The notes under the pieces were generated by a model. That model saw nothing but the letters and a program-made list of their open reading frames with translations, was not told where the DNA came from and searched no databases. Both the position numbers and the translations under genes were made by a program. A stretch of 45,098 nt of DNA from Methylotenera sp. (lineage in GTDB: Bacteria; Pseudomonadota; Gammaproteobacteria; Burkholderiales; Methylophilaceae): positions 1 through 45,098 of the forward strand of contig JAKFVB010000017.1 in the NCBI GenBank assembly GCA_021732405.1, in the 5' to 3' direction. Of the stretch, positions 15,483 to 23,422 are shown in pieces. How positions within the stretch are numbered: position 1 is the stretch's first letter; every line of letters starts with the position of its first letter.

Positions 15483-17015
15483 TTATTGGACTACTGGCTG
15501 GGTACCAAGCACAACACTACCCATCACATCACCTACCGTATTCGTTGTAAAACCGTATTGCAAGCCTGCTCTCTCTGCATTTGCGCCAAAGAAAGCACCT
15601 TGCACAACGCTACCACCTGATAATTCACCCGTACAAGATAACAAACAGGTTGTTAAACCACTAATCAGGCCAGAAGTTTCTGTAACCGTACCACCAGCAC
15701 TAAAGCTATTGCTATTGCTACCAGTGGCCAAGCTCAAACCTGAGGCATTGACTGAAAATGTATTGTTGCCAACCGCAATATTATTGAGTGAGTATCCATA
15801 AGCAAGTGTAGAGAAGTTAACGGTTAAGTTACCAGTCACTTGGTTTGCAGTACCCAGTGTAGTAGTAATCGCGCCCGGGCTACCTGTAATAGATATAGGC
15901 GCAGTAGAGGCAAGTACATTGTAGGTTGCCACCGGGTTTGCCAAGCTACCTAAATTAGATAGGCTGGTAGCCGTTGTTAAGGTACCAAAAATTCCTTGAA
16001 AATCTGCCAAGCTTTCTGAAGTACTGCCAATTAAATTAGTGACTATTTTTGTTCCTTTACTACGGCCCAATCTCACATAGGAGTCTTCGTATTCATTGGT
16101 TGGCGTATCCAAAGCATAAGTAGTGGTTAAGCCAGCTCCTTGATTCACCGTCACATTACCCACACCGTCAGTCGTTACATTATCAGTGAGTAAAGCGTTG
16201 TTGTGTAAGCCAGTTACATTAGAAGTAGCGACAATTAACGCACTGAAATAGGTGGTTCCTGTTCCTGTTCCTGTTCCTGTTCCTGTTCCTGTTCCTGTTC
16301 CTGGGTTCGGGTTCGGGTTAGCAGTAACAGCTTGTGGTGAATTTGCAATAATCAGTGGCGTACCAGTATCCGTTACTCTATCGTTTGCCGCAAAAGCCAA
16401 TTTAGTTGTAGATGGGGCGGTTACAGCCGCGACAGCTGCAGTTTTGCTGAATTTTGGCGCAGCGCCAATGCCTGCAACACCAATGGTTATGCCTGACAAT
16501 GCATTTAAGCAGCCGCCTTGATTGCACACATCCACACTACCGTGGTTAGTCGTCATCAGTAATTGATTGTTAAAAAAGTTAACTGTAAATTCAGTACCAC
16601 GAATACCAATGGTTGCCACAGCAGTTTTCAGTTGATAGCGATCACGATTTTTATGACCGATTAAGCCACTTACTGTACGTAAGCCGCCTTTAACCAATTC
16701 AGTAAAAGCATACTCACTGCCGTCTTCTTTTCCAGAAAACTCATATTTATTAATTCTGTATACCGTATTGGGTTGCAAAGATACTTTACCGCCATCAATT
16801 AGTGACAACTGCAAGCGGCCATCTCCCGTTTCAATGGTATCGCCAGCATTTAAAACCGTATTTTTTTCGGCTGCTGAAGTGGTTTTGTCTGCATGCGTAA
16901 TCGTTGGATTACCTGTTTTAAAGGTGACCGTGCCAACCGATTGAGCAAATGTAAGCGGTGAAACCAACATACAAGCTGCTACAAGGCTTATTTTTAGCGT
17001 TTTTAATATGAACAA
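15483..17015 (-). CDS. Secreted FecR-domain protein with Gly-Thr linker and barrel-like C-terminus
   Basis: The product has 510 residues. A signal peptide (LVAACMLVSPLTFA) is followed by a FecR domain at about 25-165 (GDTIETGDGRLQLSLIDGGKVSLQPNTVYRI, then TAVATIGIRGTEFTV), not as part of an anti-sigma factor. A low-complexity Asn-Pro and Gly-Thr linker lies at about 232-255. The Ser/Thr/Gly-rich C-terminal half ends with GAFFGANAERAGLQYGF, which resembles the transferrin-binding-protein-B beta-barrel signature. It is probably surface-exposed (inference). Translation likely starts at TTG 17015, six bases after AGGAG. No sigma factor or TonB receptor gene is adjacent, so this is not a FecIR system. 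Confidence 0.8.
   Translation of the reverse strand: MFILKTLKISLVAACMLVSPLTFAQSVGTVTFKTGNPTITHADKTTSAAEKNTVLNAGDTIETGDGRLQLSLIDGGKVSLQPNTVYRINKYEFSGKEDGSEYAFTELVKGGLRTVSGLIGHKNRDRYQLKTAVATIGIRGTEFTVNFFNNQLLMTTNHGSVDVCNQGGCLNALSGITIGVAGIGAAPKFSKTAAVAAVTAPSTTKLAFAANDRVTDTGTPLIIANSPQAVTANPNPNPGTGTGTGTGTGTGTGTTYFSALIVATSNVTGLHNNALLTDNVTTDGVGNVTVNQGAGLTTTYALDTPTNEYEDSYVRLGRSKGTKIVTNLIGSTSESLADFQGIFGTLTTATSLSNLGSLANPVATYNVLASTAPISITGSPGAITTTLGTANQVTGNLTVNFSTLAYGYSLNNIAVGNNTFSVNASGLSLATGSNSNSFSAGGTVTETSGLISGLTTCLLSCTGELSGGSVVQGAFFGANAERAGLQYGFTTNTVGDVMGSVVLGTQPVVQ
16256..16303 (+). repeat. Eight-copy hexanucleotide microsatellite inside the FecR-domain gene
   Basis: Eight perfect tandem TTCCTG units on the + strand encode eight Gly-Thr dipeptides on the minus strand. 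The unit length is a multiple of three, so slippage changes linker length by two residues without frameshift. Confidence 0.95.
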
Positions 17016-17149
17016 TTGAAACTCCTAAATAGATTTAACTCTTTTAATGCATTGACTAAACACGCATTTCAATACACGCACTGAAACATTTAGCCAACAT
17101 CAGTTATAATTTTGTTTTTACATTATTTGTAACTTGATAAGCTAGAATC

Positions 17150-17428
17150 ATGCCAATTTATGATTTTCAATGCACAAGCTGCGGCCACAAGCTAGAACTT
17201 TTGCGCAAAATAAGCGATGCAAGCACCACTGCATGCCCAAATTGCAATCAAGAAACATTCAGTAAAATGCTTTCTGCGCCTAGTTTTCAGTTAAGTGGCA
17301 GTGGTTGGTATGCCACCGATTTTAAGGATAAACCGTCAAAAAACGCATCCTCAAAAGCAAACACAGAAGCCTCAACAAGCAGCACAGATGCGCCAGCAGC
17401 TTGTAAAACAGGCTGCGCCTGTCACTAA
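17150..17428 (+). CDS. FmdB family zinc-ribbon protein
   Basis: A 92-residue protein. The N-terminal putative regulatory FmdB domain (MPIYDFQCTSCGHKLELLRK) carries CTSC and CPNC metal-binding pairs. KMLSAPSFQLSGSGWYATDF is the conserved second half. The Ser/Thr/Ala-rich tail ends CKTGCACH, a further cysteine cluster. The family function is unknown (named from formamidase regulators). Nineteen bp separate it from the DUF502 gene, and aspS follows. This three-gene order is common in betaproteobacteria, so they are probably one operon. Confidence 0.92.
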   Translation: MPIYDFQCTSCGHKLELLRKISDASTTACPNCNQETFSKMLSAPSFQLSGSGWYATDFKDKPSKNASSKANTEASTSSTDAPAACKTGCACH

Positions 17429-17447
17429 CTTAACCAATTGAACTAAC

Positions 17448-18062
17448 ATGAAAAAATATTTTATTACTGGCTTGCTGGTGTTAGTGCCTTTATTTATTAC
17501 CATATGGGTAATTAGCACGCTGATTCACACCATGGATCAAAGCCTATTATTATTACCTGCGGCTTGGCAGCCCAAAAGTGTAGTGGGTTTTGATGTGCCT
17601 GGCGTGGGTGCAATCCTCACTTTAGTGATTATTTTTGTCACAGGTTTAATAGCGACCAACATATTTGGGCAGCAATTAATCGCGTTATGGGAGAGTTTTC
17701 TTTCGCGCGTGCCGTTCGTCAAAACCATTTACTCCAGTGTTAAACAGGTGTCAGATACGCTGTTTTCAGATTCTGGCAATGCGTTTCGCAAAGCGTTATT
17801 GATTCAGTATCCGCGTCAAGGCAGCTGGACGATTGCATTTTTAACTGGCGCGCCAGGTGGCGATGTGAGCAATCACTTAGTGGGTGATTACGTCAGCGTG
17901 TATGTGCCCACTACGCCAAACCCTACTTCTGGCTTTTTTCTGATGTTGCCAAGAGCCGATGTAATAGAACTGGATATGAGTGTAGACGAGGCGTTGAAGT
18001 ATATTATCAGCATGGGCACAGTAACGCCAAGAGACCGTAAAACACGCGAATTACCACTTTAA
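17448..18062 (+). CDS. DUF502 family membrane protein
   Basis: The product has 204 residues. Two N-terminal membrane helices (about 5-25 and 53-73) precede a soluble domain with the family hallmarks VPFVKTIYSSVKQVSDTLF, YPRQGSWTIAFLTG and VPTTPNPTSGFFLMLPR. DUF502 proteins are conserved from bacteria to plants (LIKE COV) but their biochemical role is not established. It sits between the fmdB-like gene and aspS in the usual arrangement and is probably co-transcribed with both. Confidence 0.9.
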   Translation: MKKYFITGLLVLVPLFITIWVISTLIHTMDQSLLLLPAAWQPKSVVGFDVPGVGAILTLVIIFVTGLIATNIFGQQLIALWESFLSRVPFVKTIYSSVKQVSDTLFSDSGNAFRKALLIQYPRQGSWTIAFLTGAPGGDVSNHLVGDYVSVYVPTTPNPTSGFFLMLPRADVIELDMSVDEALKYIISMGTVTPRDRKTRELPL

Positions 18063-18136
18063 TTTTATTCAAAACTTTTATCTAAACCTTTATTCAACCA
18101 GCCGACTTAACACTATTTTTTAACGAAATTTATTTT

Positions 18137-19927
18137 ATGACTATGCGTACACATTATTGCGGCCATCTAAACCGCAGCCACATTGGCCAAACTGTTAGTT
18201 TATGCGGCTGGGCGCATCGCCGCCGTGATCATGGTGGTGTGATTTTTATTGATTTGCGCGACCGCGAAGGCATGGCGCAAATTGTGGTGAACCCTGATAC
18301 GGTTGAAGCATTTAAAGTGGCTGAATCGGTTCGTAGCGAATATGTATTAAAAATTACTTGTGTAGTACGTGCGCGTCCAGAAGGCGCAGTAAATGCCAAC
18401 TTATCGACTGGCGAAGTAGAAATGATTGCGACAGAAATCGAGATTTTAAACGCATCGCTAACACCGCCATTTATGCTGGATGATGAAAATTTGACGGAAA
18501 CGGTGAGATTGCAACACAGATACATCGATTTGCGTCGCCCAGCGATGCAAAAAAACTTGATGCTGCGTTATCGCGTGGCTAAAACCTTGCGCGATTATTT
18601 AGATACCAACGGTTTTATTGAAGTGGAAACACCAATGTTAACGCGCAGTACGCCAGAAGGCGCGCGCGATTACCTAGTGCCAAGCCGTGTGCATGCAGGC
18701 CAGTTCTTTGCATTGCCGCAATCACCGCAGCTGTTCAAGCAATTATTAATGGTGTCAGGCTTTGACCGTTATTTCCAAATCACTAAATGCTTTCGCGATG
18801 AAGATTTACGTGCTGACCGTCAGCCAGAATTCACGCAAGTGGATATTGAAACATCCTTTTTAAGTGAAAACGAGATTATGGACATTGTCGAAGAGATGAT
18901 TCGACAAATGCTTAAATCGGTTCAAAACGTGGATTTACCCGCCAAATTCCCGCGCATGCCGTTTAGCGAGGCGATGAATCGTTACGGTTCAGACAAGCCT
19001 GATATGCGTGTGACTTTAGAAATCACCGAACTATCCGATGTGATGAAAGATGTAGACTTTAAAGTATTCGCTGGTGCGGCCAATATGGCGGGCGGCCGTG
19101 TGGCTGCTTTGCGCGTGCCTAATGGCGCCGCGATTGCAAGGTCAGAAATTGATGCTTACACCGAATTCGTTAAAATCTATGGCGCAAAAGGTTTGGCCTA
19201 TATCAAAATTAACGATGTGACCAAATTGAACGAAGAAGGCTTGCAAAGCCCAATCGTTAAAAATATTCACGCCACTGCATTACAAGCGATTATTGACCGT
19301 ACAGGCGCGCAAAATGGCGATATCGTATTCTTTGGCGCCGACAAAACCAAAGTAGTGAACGAAGCCTTAGGTGCACTACGCCTAAAAGTTGGCCACGATA
19401 AAGGCCATGTCGATGGCCGTGCATGGGCGCCATTATGGGTGGTCGATTTCCCCATGTTTGAACATGATGAAGAAAATGACCGCTGGGCAGCCTTGCATCA
19501 TCCGTTTACTGCACCTAAAGATGGTCACGAAGATTTATTAACTTCTAATCCAGGTGCGGCATTGTCAAAAGCGTACGACATGGTGCTAAATGGCTGGGAA
19601 GTGGGCGGCGGTTCAGTGCGTATTCATAAACAAGACGTGCAATCAAAAGTATTCGACGCACTCAAAATCAGCAAAGAAGAAGCCCAAGAAAAATTTGGCT
19701 TCTTGCTAGATGCTTTGCAATACGGCGCACCTCCGCATGGCGGCTTAGCGTTTGGTTTAGATCGTTTGGTCACATTAATGGCAGGTGCTGAATCGATTCG
19801 TGACGTGATTGCTTTCCCAAAAACCCAGCGCGCGCAATGCTTGATGACCAATGCGCCGAATGAAGTGGATGAGAAACAGTTGAGAGAATTGCATATACGC
19901 GTTCGCTCACAAAATCCAGCTACTTGA
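18137..19927 (+). CDS. aspS: Aspartyl-tRNA synthetase
   Basis: The product is 596 residues, the full length for bacterial AspRS. The N-terminal OB-fold anticodon-binding domain spans about 1-105 ([22 protein letters not shown]). The class II core has motif 2 ([16 protein letters not shown]) and motif 3 ([11 protein letters not shown]), with the bacterial GAD insertion between about 285 and 420. It charges tRNA-Asp; whether it also charges tRNA-Asn cannot be read here. The preferred start is the MTMRTHYCG region, with an alternative ATG two codons on. It is downstream of DUF502 by 74 bp. Confidence 0.97.
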   Translation: MTMRTHYCGHLNRSHIGQTVSLCGWAHRRRDHGGVIFIDLRDREGMAQIVVNPDTVEAFKVAESVRSEYVLKITCVVRARPEGAVNANLSTGEVEMIATEIEILNASLTPPFMLDDENLTETVRLQHRYIDLRRPAMQKNLMLRYRVAKTLRDYLDTNGFIEVETPMLTRSTPEGARDYLVPSRVHAGQFFALPQSPQLFKQLLMVSGFDRYFQITKCFRDEDLRADRQPEFTQVDIETSFLSENEIMDIVEEMIRQMLKSVQNVDLPAKFPRMPFSEAMNRYGSDKPDMRVTLEITELSDVMKDVDFKVFAGAANMAGGRVAALRVPNGAAIARSEIDAYTEFVKIYGAKGLAYIKINDVTKLNEEGLQSPIVKNIHATALQAIIDRTGAQNGDIVFFGADKTKVVNEALGALRLKVGHDKGHVDGRAWAPLWVVDFPMFEHDEENDRWAALHHPFTAPKDGHEDLLTSNPGAALSKAYDMVLNGWEVGGGSVRIHKQDVQSKVFDALKISKEEAQEKFGFLLDALQYGAPPHGGLAFGLDRLVTLMAGAESIRDVIAFPKTQRAQCLMTNAPNEVDEKQLRELHIRVRSQNPAT

Positions 19928-19965
19928 AAGTGAAAAATAAACTTAACGTTTAGGAGTGTGAATAT

Positions 19966-20181
19966 ATGAGCAAAGCCACACAAGTTATTGTTGAGCAGGC
20001 AAGCCAATTATCAGCTAGTGAAAAAATTGAGCTGATTGATGCTTTGCTTGCAAGCGTTGATAAGCCTGATACTGAAATTGATGCACTTTGGACGAAAGAG
20101 GCGGAAGACAGGCTTAAAGCTTATGGTGCAGATAAATTAAAAGTCTTAGATTTAAATCAGGTACTTGCAAAATATCGTTAA
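19966..20181 (+). CDS. Antitoxin, addiction-module component (TIGR02574-like)
   Basis: A 71-residue helical protein with the pattern of this antitoxin family: LSASEKIELIDALLASVD in the first half and WTKEAEDRLKAYGADKLKVLDLNQVLAKYR at the end. A strong AGGAG ribosome-binding site lies before ATG 19966. The stop is one base before the toxin ATG, the usual coupled arrangement. It would neutralise the following RelE/ParE toxin and probably autoregulate the pair. It lies 38 bp after aspS and so may also be read from the aspS transcript. Confidence 0.88.
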   Translation: MSKATQVIVEQASQLSASEKIELIDALLASVDKPDTEIDALWTKEAEDRLKAYGADKLKVLDLNQVLAKYR

Positions 20182-20182
20182 T

Positions 20183-20491
20183 ATGCAAGTGCGTTTTTTA
20201 GAGCCTGCACAATACGAGCTTGACGATGCGGTAGATTATTACAACGCCCAAGTACCAAACTTAGGCCAATCATTTTTACTTGAAGTTTTGACTAGTTTAG
20301 ATCGTATATGTTTGTGGCCGAATGCTTGGCATTCAATATCTAAAAACACAAGACGTTGCCAGTTAAAGCGATTTCCTTATGGCGTTATTTATAGCAAAAT
20401 TGATGATATTATTTTAGTGATTGCTATTGGTCATCTACATAGAAAGCCTGACTACTGGCTTGATATCAAATCACGTTTAATGAGTAAATGA
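20183..20491 (+). CDS. RelE/ParE-superfamily toxin
   Basis: A protein of about 102 residues with the RelE/ParE fold pattern: VRFLEPAQYELDDAVDYYNAQVPNLGQSFLLEV, then RRCQLKRFPYGVIYSKIDDIILVIAIGHLHRKPDYW. The start is ATG 20183, directly after the antitoxin stop; a TTG at 20165 would overlap the antitoxin and is less likely. The C-terminal Arg/His/Tyr cluster fits either a ribosome-dependent nuclease or a gyrase inhibitor. The sequence does not decide which. Confidence 0.88.
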   Translation: MQVRFLEPAQYELDDAVDYYNAQVPNLGQSFLLEVLTSLDRICLWPNAWHSISKNTRRCQLKRFPYGVIYSKIDDIILVIAIGHLHRKPDYWLDIKSRLMSK

Positions 20492-20497
20492 GCCATT

Positions 20498-20905
20498 ATG
20501 CCAGTCACCGAAATCAACCATATTAACCTACGCGCCAATCGTGACATGATGCATGTGTTGCGCGATTTTTATTGCGATATTGTCGGCTTAAAAGTGGGGC
20601 CGCGCACGGCAACGACCAGCTACGGTTTTTGGCTGTATATCGGTGATAACGATGTGGTGCATTTGGCTGAATATAAAAGGGACGAAGGAAGTGGTAAGCT
20701 CGCGCCAGATTTGCATGTGAATGGCACTTACGACCATGTATCGTTTACCTGCAACGATATGCCCGCGATGGAAGCGCATTTGTCAGCGCATCAAATTTCA
20801 TACACCACACGCACGTTAATTAACGGCGTAAAACAAATCAATTTTAAAGACCCTGCGGGCAACGGCATTGAGTTGAATTTTGAAGAGTTTCGCAGCCAAA
20901 GTTAA
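20498..20905 (+). CDS. VOC (glyoxalase/extradiol-type) superfamily protein
   Basis: The product has 135 residues. Paired beta-alpha-beta-beta-beta modules are visible: ITEINHINLRANRDMMHVLRDFYCDIVGLKVG-like N-terminal module with a metal-type His, and YDHVSFTCNDMPAMEAHLSAH in the second. The ending FKDPAGNGIELNFE carries the expected acidic ligand. It may be a metal-dependent lyase or isomerase; the substrate is unknown. It begins six bases after the toxin stop, so it may be carried in the same transcript. A weak hairpin terminator follows. Confidence 0.8.
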   Translation: MPVTEINHINLRANRDMMHVLRDFYCDIVGLKVGPRTATTSYGFWLYIGDNDVVHLAEYKRDEGSGKLAPDLHVNGTYDHVSFTCNDMPAMEAHLSAHQISYTTRTLINGVKQINFKDPAGNGIELNFEEFRSQS

Positions 20906-20927
20906 CCACTTTTTTGGGTTAATTTTT
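20902..20927 (+). terminator. Short intrinsic terminator
   Basis: TTAACC (20902-20907) pairs with GGTTAA (20917-20922), followed by five T. It overlaps the end of the VOC gene. Confidence 0.5.
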
Positions 20928-20961
20928 ATTGTTTAACTTTAATGATTGTTTAATTTTGTTG

Positions 20962-20977
20962 TGTGACTCGCATCACA
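20962..20977. promoter_or_regulatory. CRP-family binding site upstream of the SoxYZ-like gene
   Basis: TGTGACTCGCATCACA is a perfect TGTGA-N6-TCACA dyad, the classical CRP consensus. Its centre is about 41 bp before the start expected from a TAAAAT -10 box at 20998-21003, which is the class II activator position. No CRP gene is in the window, so the regulator is inferred from the motif. Confidence 0.65.
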
Positions 20978-21082
20978 TACAAGCGCTTGAATAAAACTAA
21001 AATAGTGAATGGTAGTCATAAATTTAACTAGCACGTTAAACATAATCGTGTTAATTCTGTGTAAAACAGATTTGGAGATGAG

Positions 21083-21883
21083 ATGAAAACAAAACAATTT
21101 TTAGTGAGCTCACTGGCTATATTTGGCCTGCTTATCGGCGCAAGCTCAAGTGTGATAGCAGAGCCAAATCCAACACTATGGCCTGTGATGAAAGAAGCAT
21201 TTTTTGAAAAACGCGCGATGACGGACGTGACTTTTATGAAGATTGATGCGCCGCGCCGTGCTGAAAGCGGTGCGCAAGTGCCTGTTACTTATAGTATTGA
21301 TAATGCCGCTGCCAATGGCGTAAAAATTAAAAAGCTGTACGCTTTTGTTGATGCAAACCCGATTCCACTGACTGCAACTTATCATTTAACCGATGCCTTA
21401 GGCGACTTTCAATTGGCTACGCGTATTCGTTTTGAAACTGATGCGTTTGTGCGTTTGGTGGGTGAAGATGCAAAAGGTAATTTATATTTAGCATCACGTG
21501 AGATTCGCGCTGCAGGTGGCTGTGGTGGCACAGTAGAAAACGATGAAGCCGCCACACGTGCGGCGGCTGGTAAAATTAAAATGAAAGTTGAAGAAGTGAA
21601 AATTGGTGCAGCCACGCCAGCTACATTTAACATTAAACACGTGATGCGCACTGGTTTGCAGCGTGATTTAGTATCACAAGGTTTTGTGCCGGCTTTTTAT
21701 ATTAATAAAACCGAGTTTACATATAACGGCAAACCTGTAATGACGGTTGATGTTGGTGTAGGCACGGCAGAGGACCCTTACTTTAAATTTAACTTTGTGC
21801 CAACTGAACCAGGCAAATTAGAAGTATTAGCCACAGACAATGAAGGTAAAAGCTTTACACATGCGGTTGAAGTAAAAAGTTAA
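21083..21883 (+). CDS. SoxYZ-like fused carrier protein (quinoprotein dehydrogenase-associated)
   Basis: The product has 266 residues. A signal peptide (LAIFGLLIGASSSVIA) is followed by a SoxY-like domain that ends at GGCGG, with Cys at about 147, the swinging-arm motif that carries sulfur intermediates in SoxY. A SoxZ-like immunoglobulin domain (about 165-266) is fused behind it (IKHVMRTGLQRD, FKFNFVPTEPGKLEV). Fused SoxYZ proteins near PQQ-dependent methanol dehydrogenases are known as quinoprotein dehydrogenase-associated SoxYZ-like carriers; the role is unclear. Supporting context: pqqA lies about 0.7 kb downstream, and a CRP-type site precedes the gene. It is monocistronic, with its own terminator. 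Confidence 0.9.
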   Translation: MKTKQFLVSSLAIFGLLIGASSSVIAEPNPTLWPVMKEAFFEKRAMTDVTFMKIDAPRRAESGAQVPVTYSIDNAAANGVKIKKLYAFVDANPIPLTATYHLTDALGDFQLATRIRFETDAFVRLVGEDAKGNLYLASREIRAAGGCGGTVENDEAATRAAAGKIKMKVEEVKIGAATPATFNIKHVMRTGLQRDLVSQGFVPAFYINKTEFTYNGKPVMTVDVGVGTAEDPYFKFNFVPTEPGKLEVLATDNEGKSFTHAVEVKS

Positions 21884-21898
21884 TCACTCAAGCTGTGC

Positions 21899-21929
21899 AA
21901 AAAAGGCTTCTTTTAAAGAGGCCTTTTTT
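21899..21929 (+). terminator. Intrinsic terminator after the SoxYZ-like gene
   Basis: AAAAAAGGC and GCCTTTTTT flank an AT-rich loop (TTCTTTTAAAGAG, with an inner pairing). The hairpin sits 15 bp after the stop. Confidence 0.85.
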
Positions 21930-22009
21930 ATTGCCTAAATTAATGCGTTGATTCATGCCGATTAACAATTGTCGGTGCTAAAATTGTGTATTAATTGAGG
22001 AGATTTTGC

Positions 22010-22429
22010 ATGAAAAGCTACCGTAAGGAACTCTGGTTTAACCCGCCCACCCGTGTGGCGTTTATCCGTATTACTGAACAGATTAATGAATGCTTGCGCG
22101 AGAGTGGCGTGCGTGAGGGTTTGGTGTTAGTGAATGCGATGCACATTACCGCCAGCGTGTTTATTAATGATGATGAGCGGGGTTTGCATCATGATTACAC
22201 GCAGTGGCTTGAAAAGCTTGCGCCGCACGAACCAGTAAGCAGCTATCGCCATAATGATACGGGCGAAGATAATGCCGATGCACACATGAAACGGCAAATT
22301 ATGGGACGCGAAGTGGTGGTGGCGATTACTGACGGCCATTTAGATTTTGGACCATGGGAGCAGATTTTTTACGGCGAATTTGATGGTAGACGCAAAAAGC
22401 GCGTGCTGGTTAAAATTATTGGTGAGTAA
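22010..22429 (+). CDS. YjbQ/UPF0047 family protein
   Basis: A protein of about 139 residues matching the UPF0047/YjbQ family, known for weak thiamine-phosphate synthase activity. The conserved stretches are [54 protein letters not shown] and [21 protein letters not shown], with clustered His/Asp that may bind metal. ATG 22010 is preferred over TTG 21995 because GAGGAG (21997-22002) is at proper distance from it. It converges on pqqA. Confidence 0.88.
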   Translation: MKSYRKELWFNPPTRVAFIRITEQINECLRESGVREGLVLVNAMHITASVFINDDERGLHHDYTQWLEKLAPHEPVSSYRHNDTGEDNADAHMKRQIMGREVVVAITDGHLDFGPWEQIFYGEFDGRRKKRVLVKIIGE

Positions 22430-22506
22430 TACGCCAAGTAATTGATTAATAGTTTGAATGAAAATTTCGGCTTAAAAACTGGTTAAGTCACTTTATTATT
22501 AACAAC

Positions 22507-22533
22507 AAAAAAGGGAGCAATTGCTCCCTTTTG
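22507..22533 (-). terminator. Terminator of pqqA (also faces yjbQ)
   Basis: A perfect 20-bp palindrome at 22511-22530 gives GGGAGC-AATT-GCTCCC. On the minus strand it is followed by six T, 17 bp after the pqqA stop, so the pqqA message is short and monocistronic. The + strand side has only four T. Confidence 0.85.
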
Positions 22534-22549
22534 ACTAAATGAATAAAGC

Positions 22550-22621
22550 TTATTTATTCATTACGTACATTGTTACTTCAAAGCCAAAACGCATTTCTGT
22601 AGCTGCTGGTGTTGTCCACAT
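22550..22621 (-). CDS. pqqA: PQQ precursor peptide PqqA
   Basis: A 23-codon ORF whose product begins MWTTPAATEMRFGFEVT and ends MYVMNK. The MW start, the Glu15-x-x-x-Tyr19 pair that becomes cross-linked to form pyrroloquinoline quinone, and the exact length of 23 residues all match PqqA of other proteobacteria. AAGGA lies seven bases before the ATG at 22621. A terminator follows at once, and no pqqB, C, D or E is within the window on either side, so this copy is an orphan. PQQ is the cofactor of periplasmic methanol and other alcohol/sugar dehydrogenases. Separate transcription would allow an excess of peptide over the enzymes (inference). Confidence 0.93.
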   Translation of the reverse strand: MWTTPAATEMRFGFEVTMYVMNK

Positions 22622-22806
22622 GATAAATATCCTTTTTCAATTAGTAAAATTTAGTATCACAACAAACCGTTAACTTTGTATTCATTCGTTGCTTGTTTGT
22701 ATGACTGCATTGTGCGCCTAAGGTTAAGTTTTAGCGCTGCGATTAGCCATTAACTGGGCTTAAGCATTTTCATGAGCTTAAGCTGATTAATCTGTTTTAT
22801 AGCGTA

Positions 22807-23238
22807 CTAGCCGCGAATATACTGTTCAAGCTCAGCAATTAAACGTTGCTGGTAGCTTATCGTTTCTTTGACCAAGTCGCCTAAAGACAGCATGCCAGCA
22901 AGCTCCTCGCCATTTAAAACAGGTAAATGGCGTATGCGTTTTTCGCTCATCAGGCTCATAGCGCTTTCGACTAAATCATCCGCTTTTCCAAAAATGACTT
23001 TATCACTCATCACTTCAGATACTTGGGTAGTTTTAGATGAGCGACCTTTCAAAACGACCTCGCGCGCATAATCGCGTTCAGAAAAAATGCCGACCAATTT
23101 GCCATCTTGAATCACTGCCAACGCGCCAATTTTGTACTCAGCCAAAATGACCAATGCATCAAATACAGGGCGATTGGGGGCAATGCTAATCACTTCTTTA
23201 TGTTTTTTATCGTTTAATATTTGTTGTAAGGTTTTCAT
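22807..23238 (-). CDS. CBS-domain pair protein
   Basis: The product has 143 residues, consisting of two CBS domains (Bateman module) and little else: ISIAPNRPVFDALVILAEYKIGALAVIQDGKLVGIFSERDYAREVV and the second repeat ending HLPVLNGEELAGMLSLGDLVKETI. The family binds adenosyl nucleotides or related ligands; the partner is unknown. GGGAGAA precedes the ATG at 23238. It is divergent from the DMT transporter and upstream of pqqA on the same strand, but 185 bp away, so it is probably a separate transcript. Confidence 0.9.
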   Translation of the reverse strand: MKTLQQILNDKKHKEVISIAPNRPVFDALVILAEYKIGALAVIQDGKLVGIFSERDYAREVVLKGRSSKTTQVSEVMSDKVIFGKADDLVESAMSLMSEKRIRHLPVLNGEELAGMLSLGDLVKETISYQQRLIAELEQYIRG

Positions 23239-23422
23239 GATCTTCTCCCGCTTGTTAGCACTTTAAATATACACCGATAAATAATTTAGCCAATATCTGC
23301 CACTTAAATAAGTGATAAAATTACTAATTATATGAAGCCGCCAACTCAAAAAGTGCGTGTATCTTTTAGCTGAAACAGCGACAGTAAAGCCATCAATACA
23401 GTGAATCTTAACCCTTAAAATA

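Noticed and set aside
16252-16521. 89-residue + strand ORF of Val-Pro repeats
   Set aside because: It is the antisense reading of the TTCCTG microsatellite and the FecR-domain gene, with no RBS; a shadow frame.
15483-17015. FecIR-type iron-signalling system
   Set aside because: There is no ECF sigma factor or TonB receptor gene beside the FecR-domain protein, and it has a signal peptide and barrel-like tail instead.
22758-22783. GCTTAAGC ... GCTTAAGC hairpin upstream of pqqA
   Set aside because: The eight-base palindrome occurs twice around a ten-base loop, but there is no T run on either strand, so it was not called a terminator or operator.
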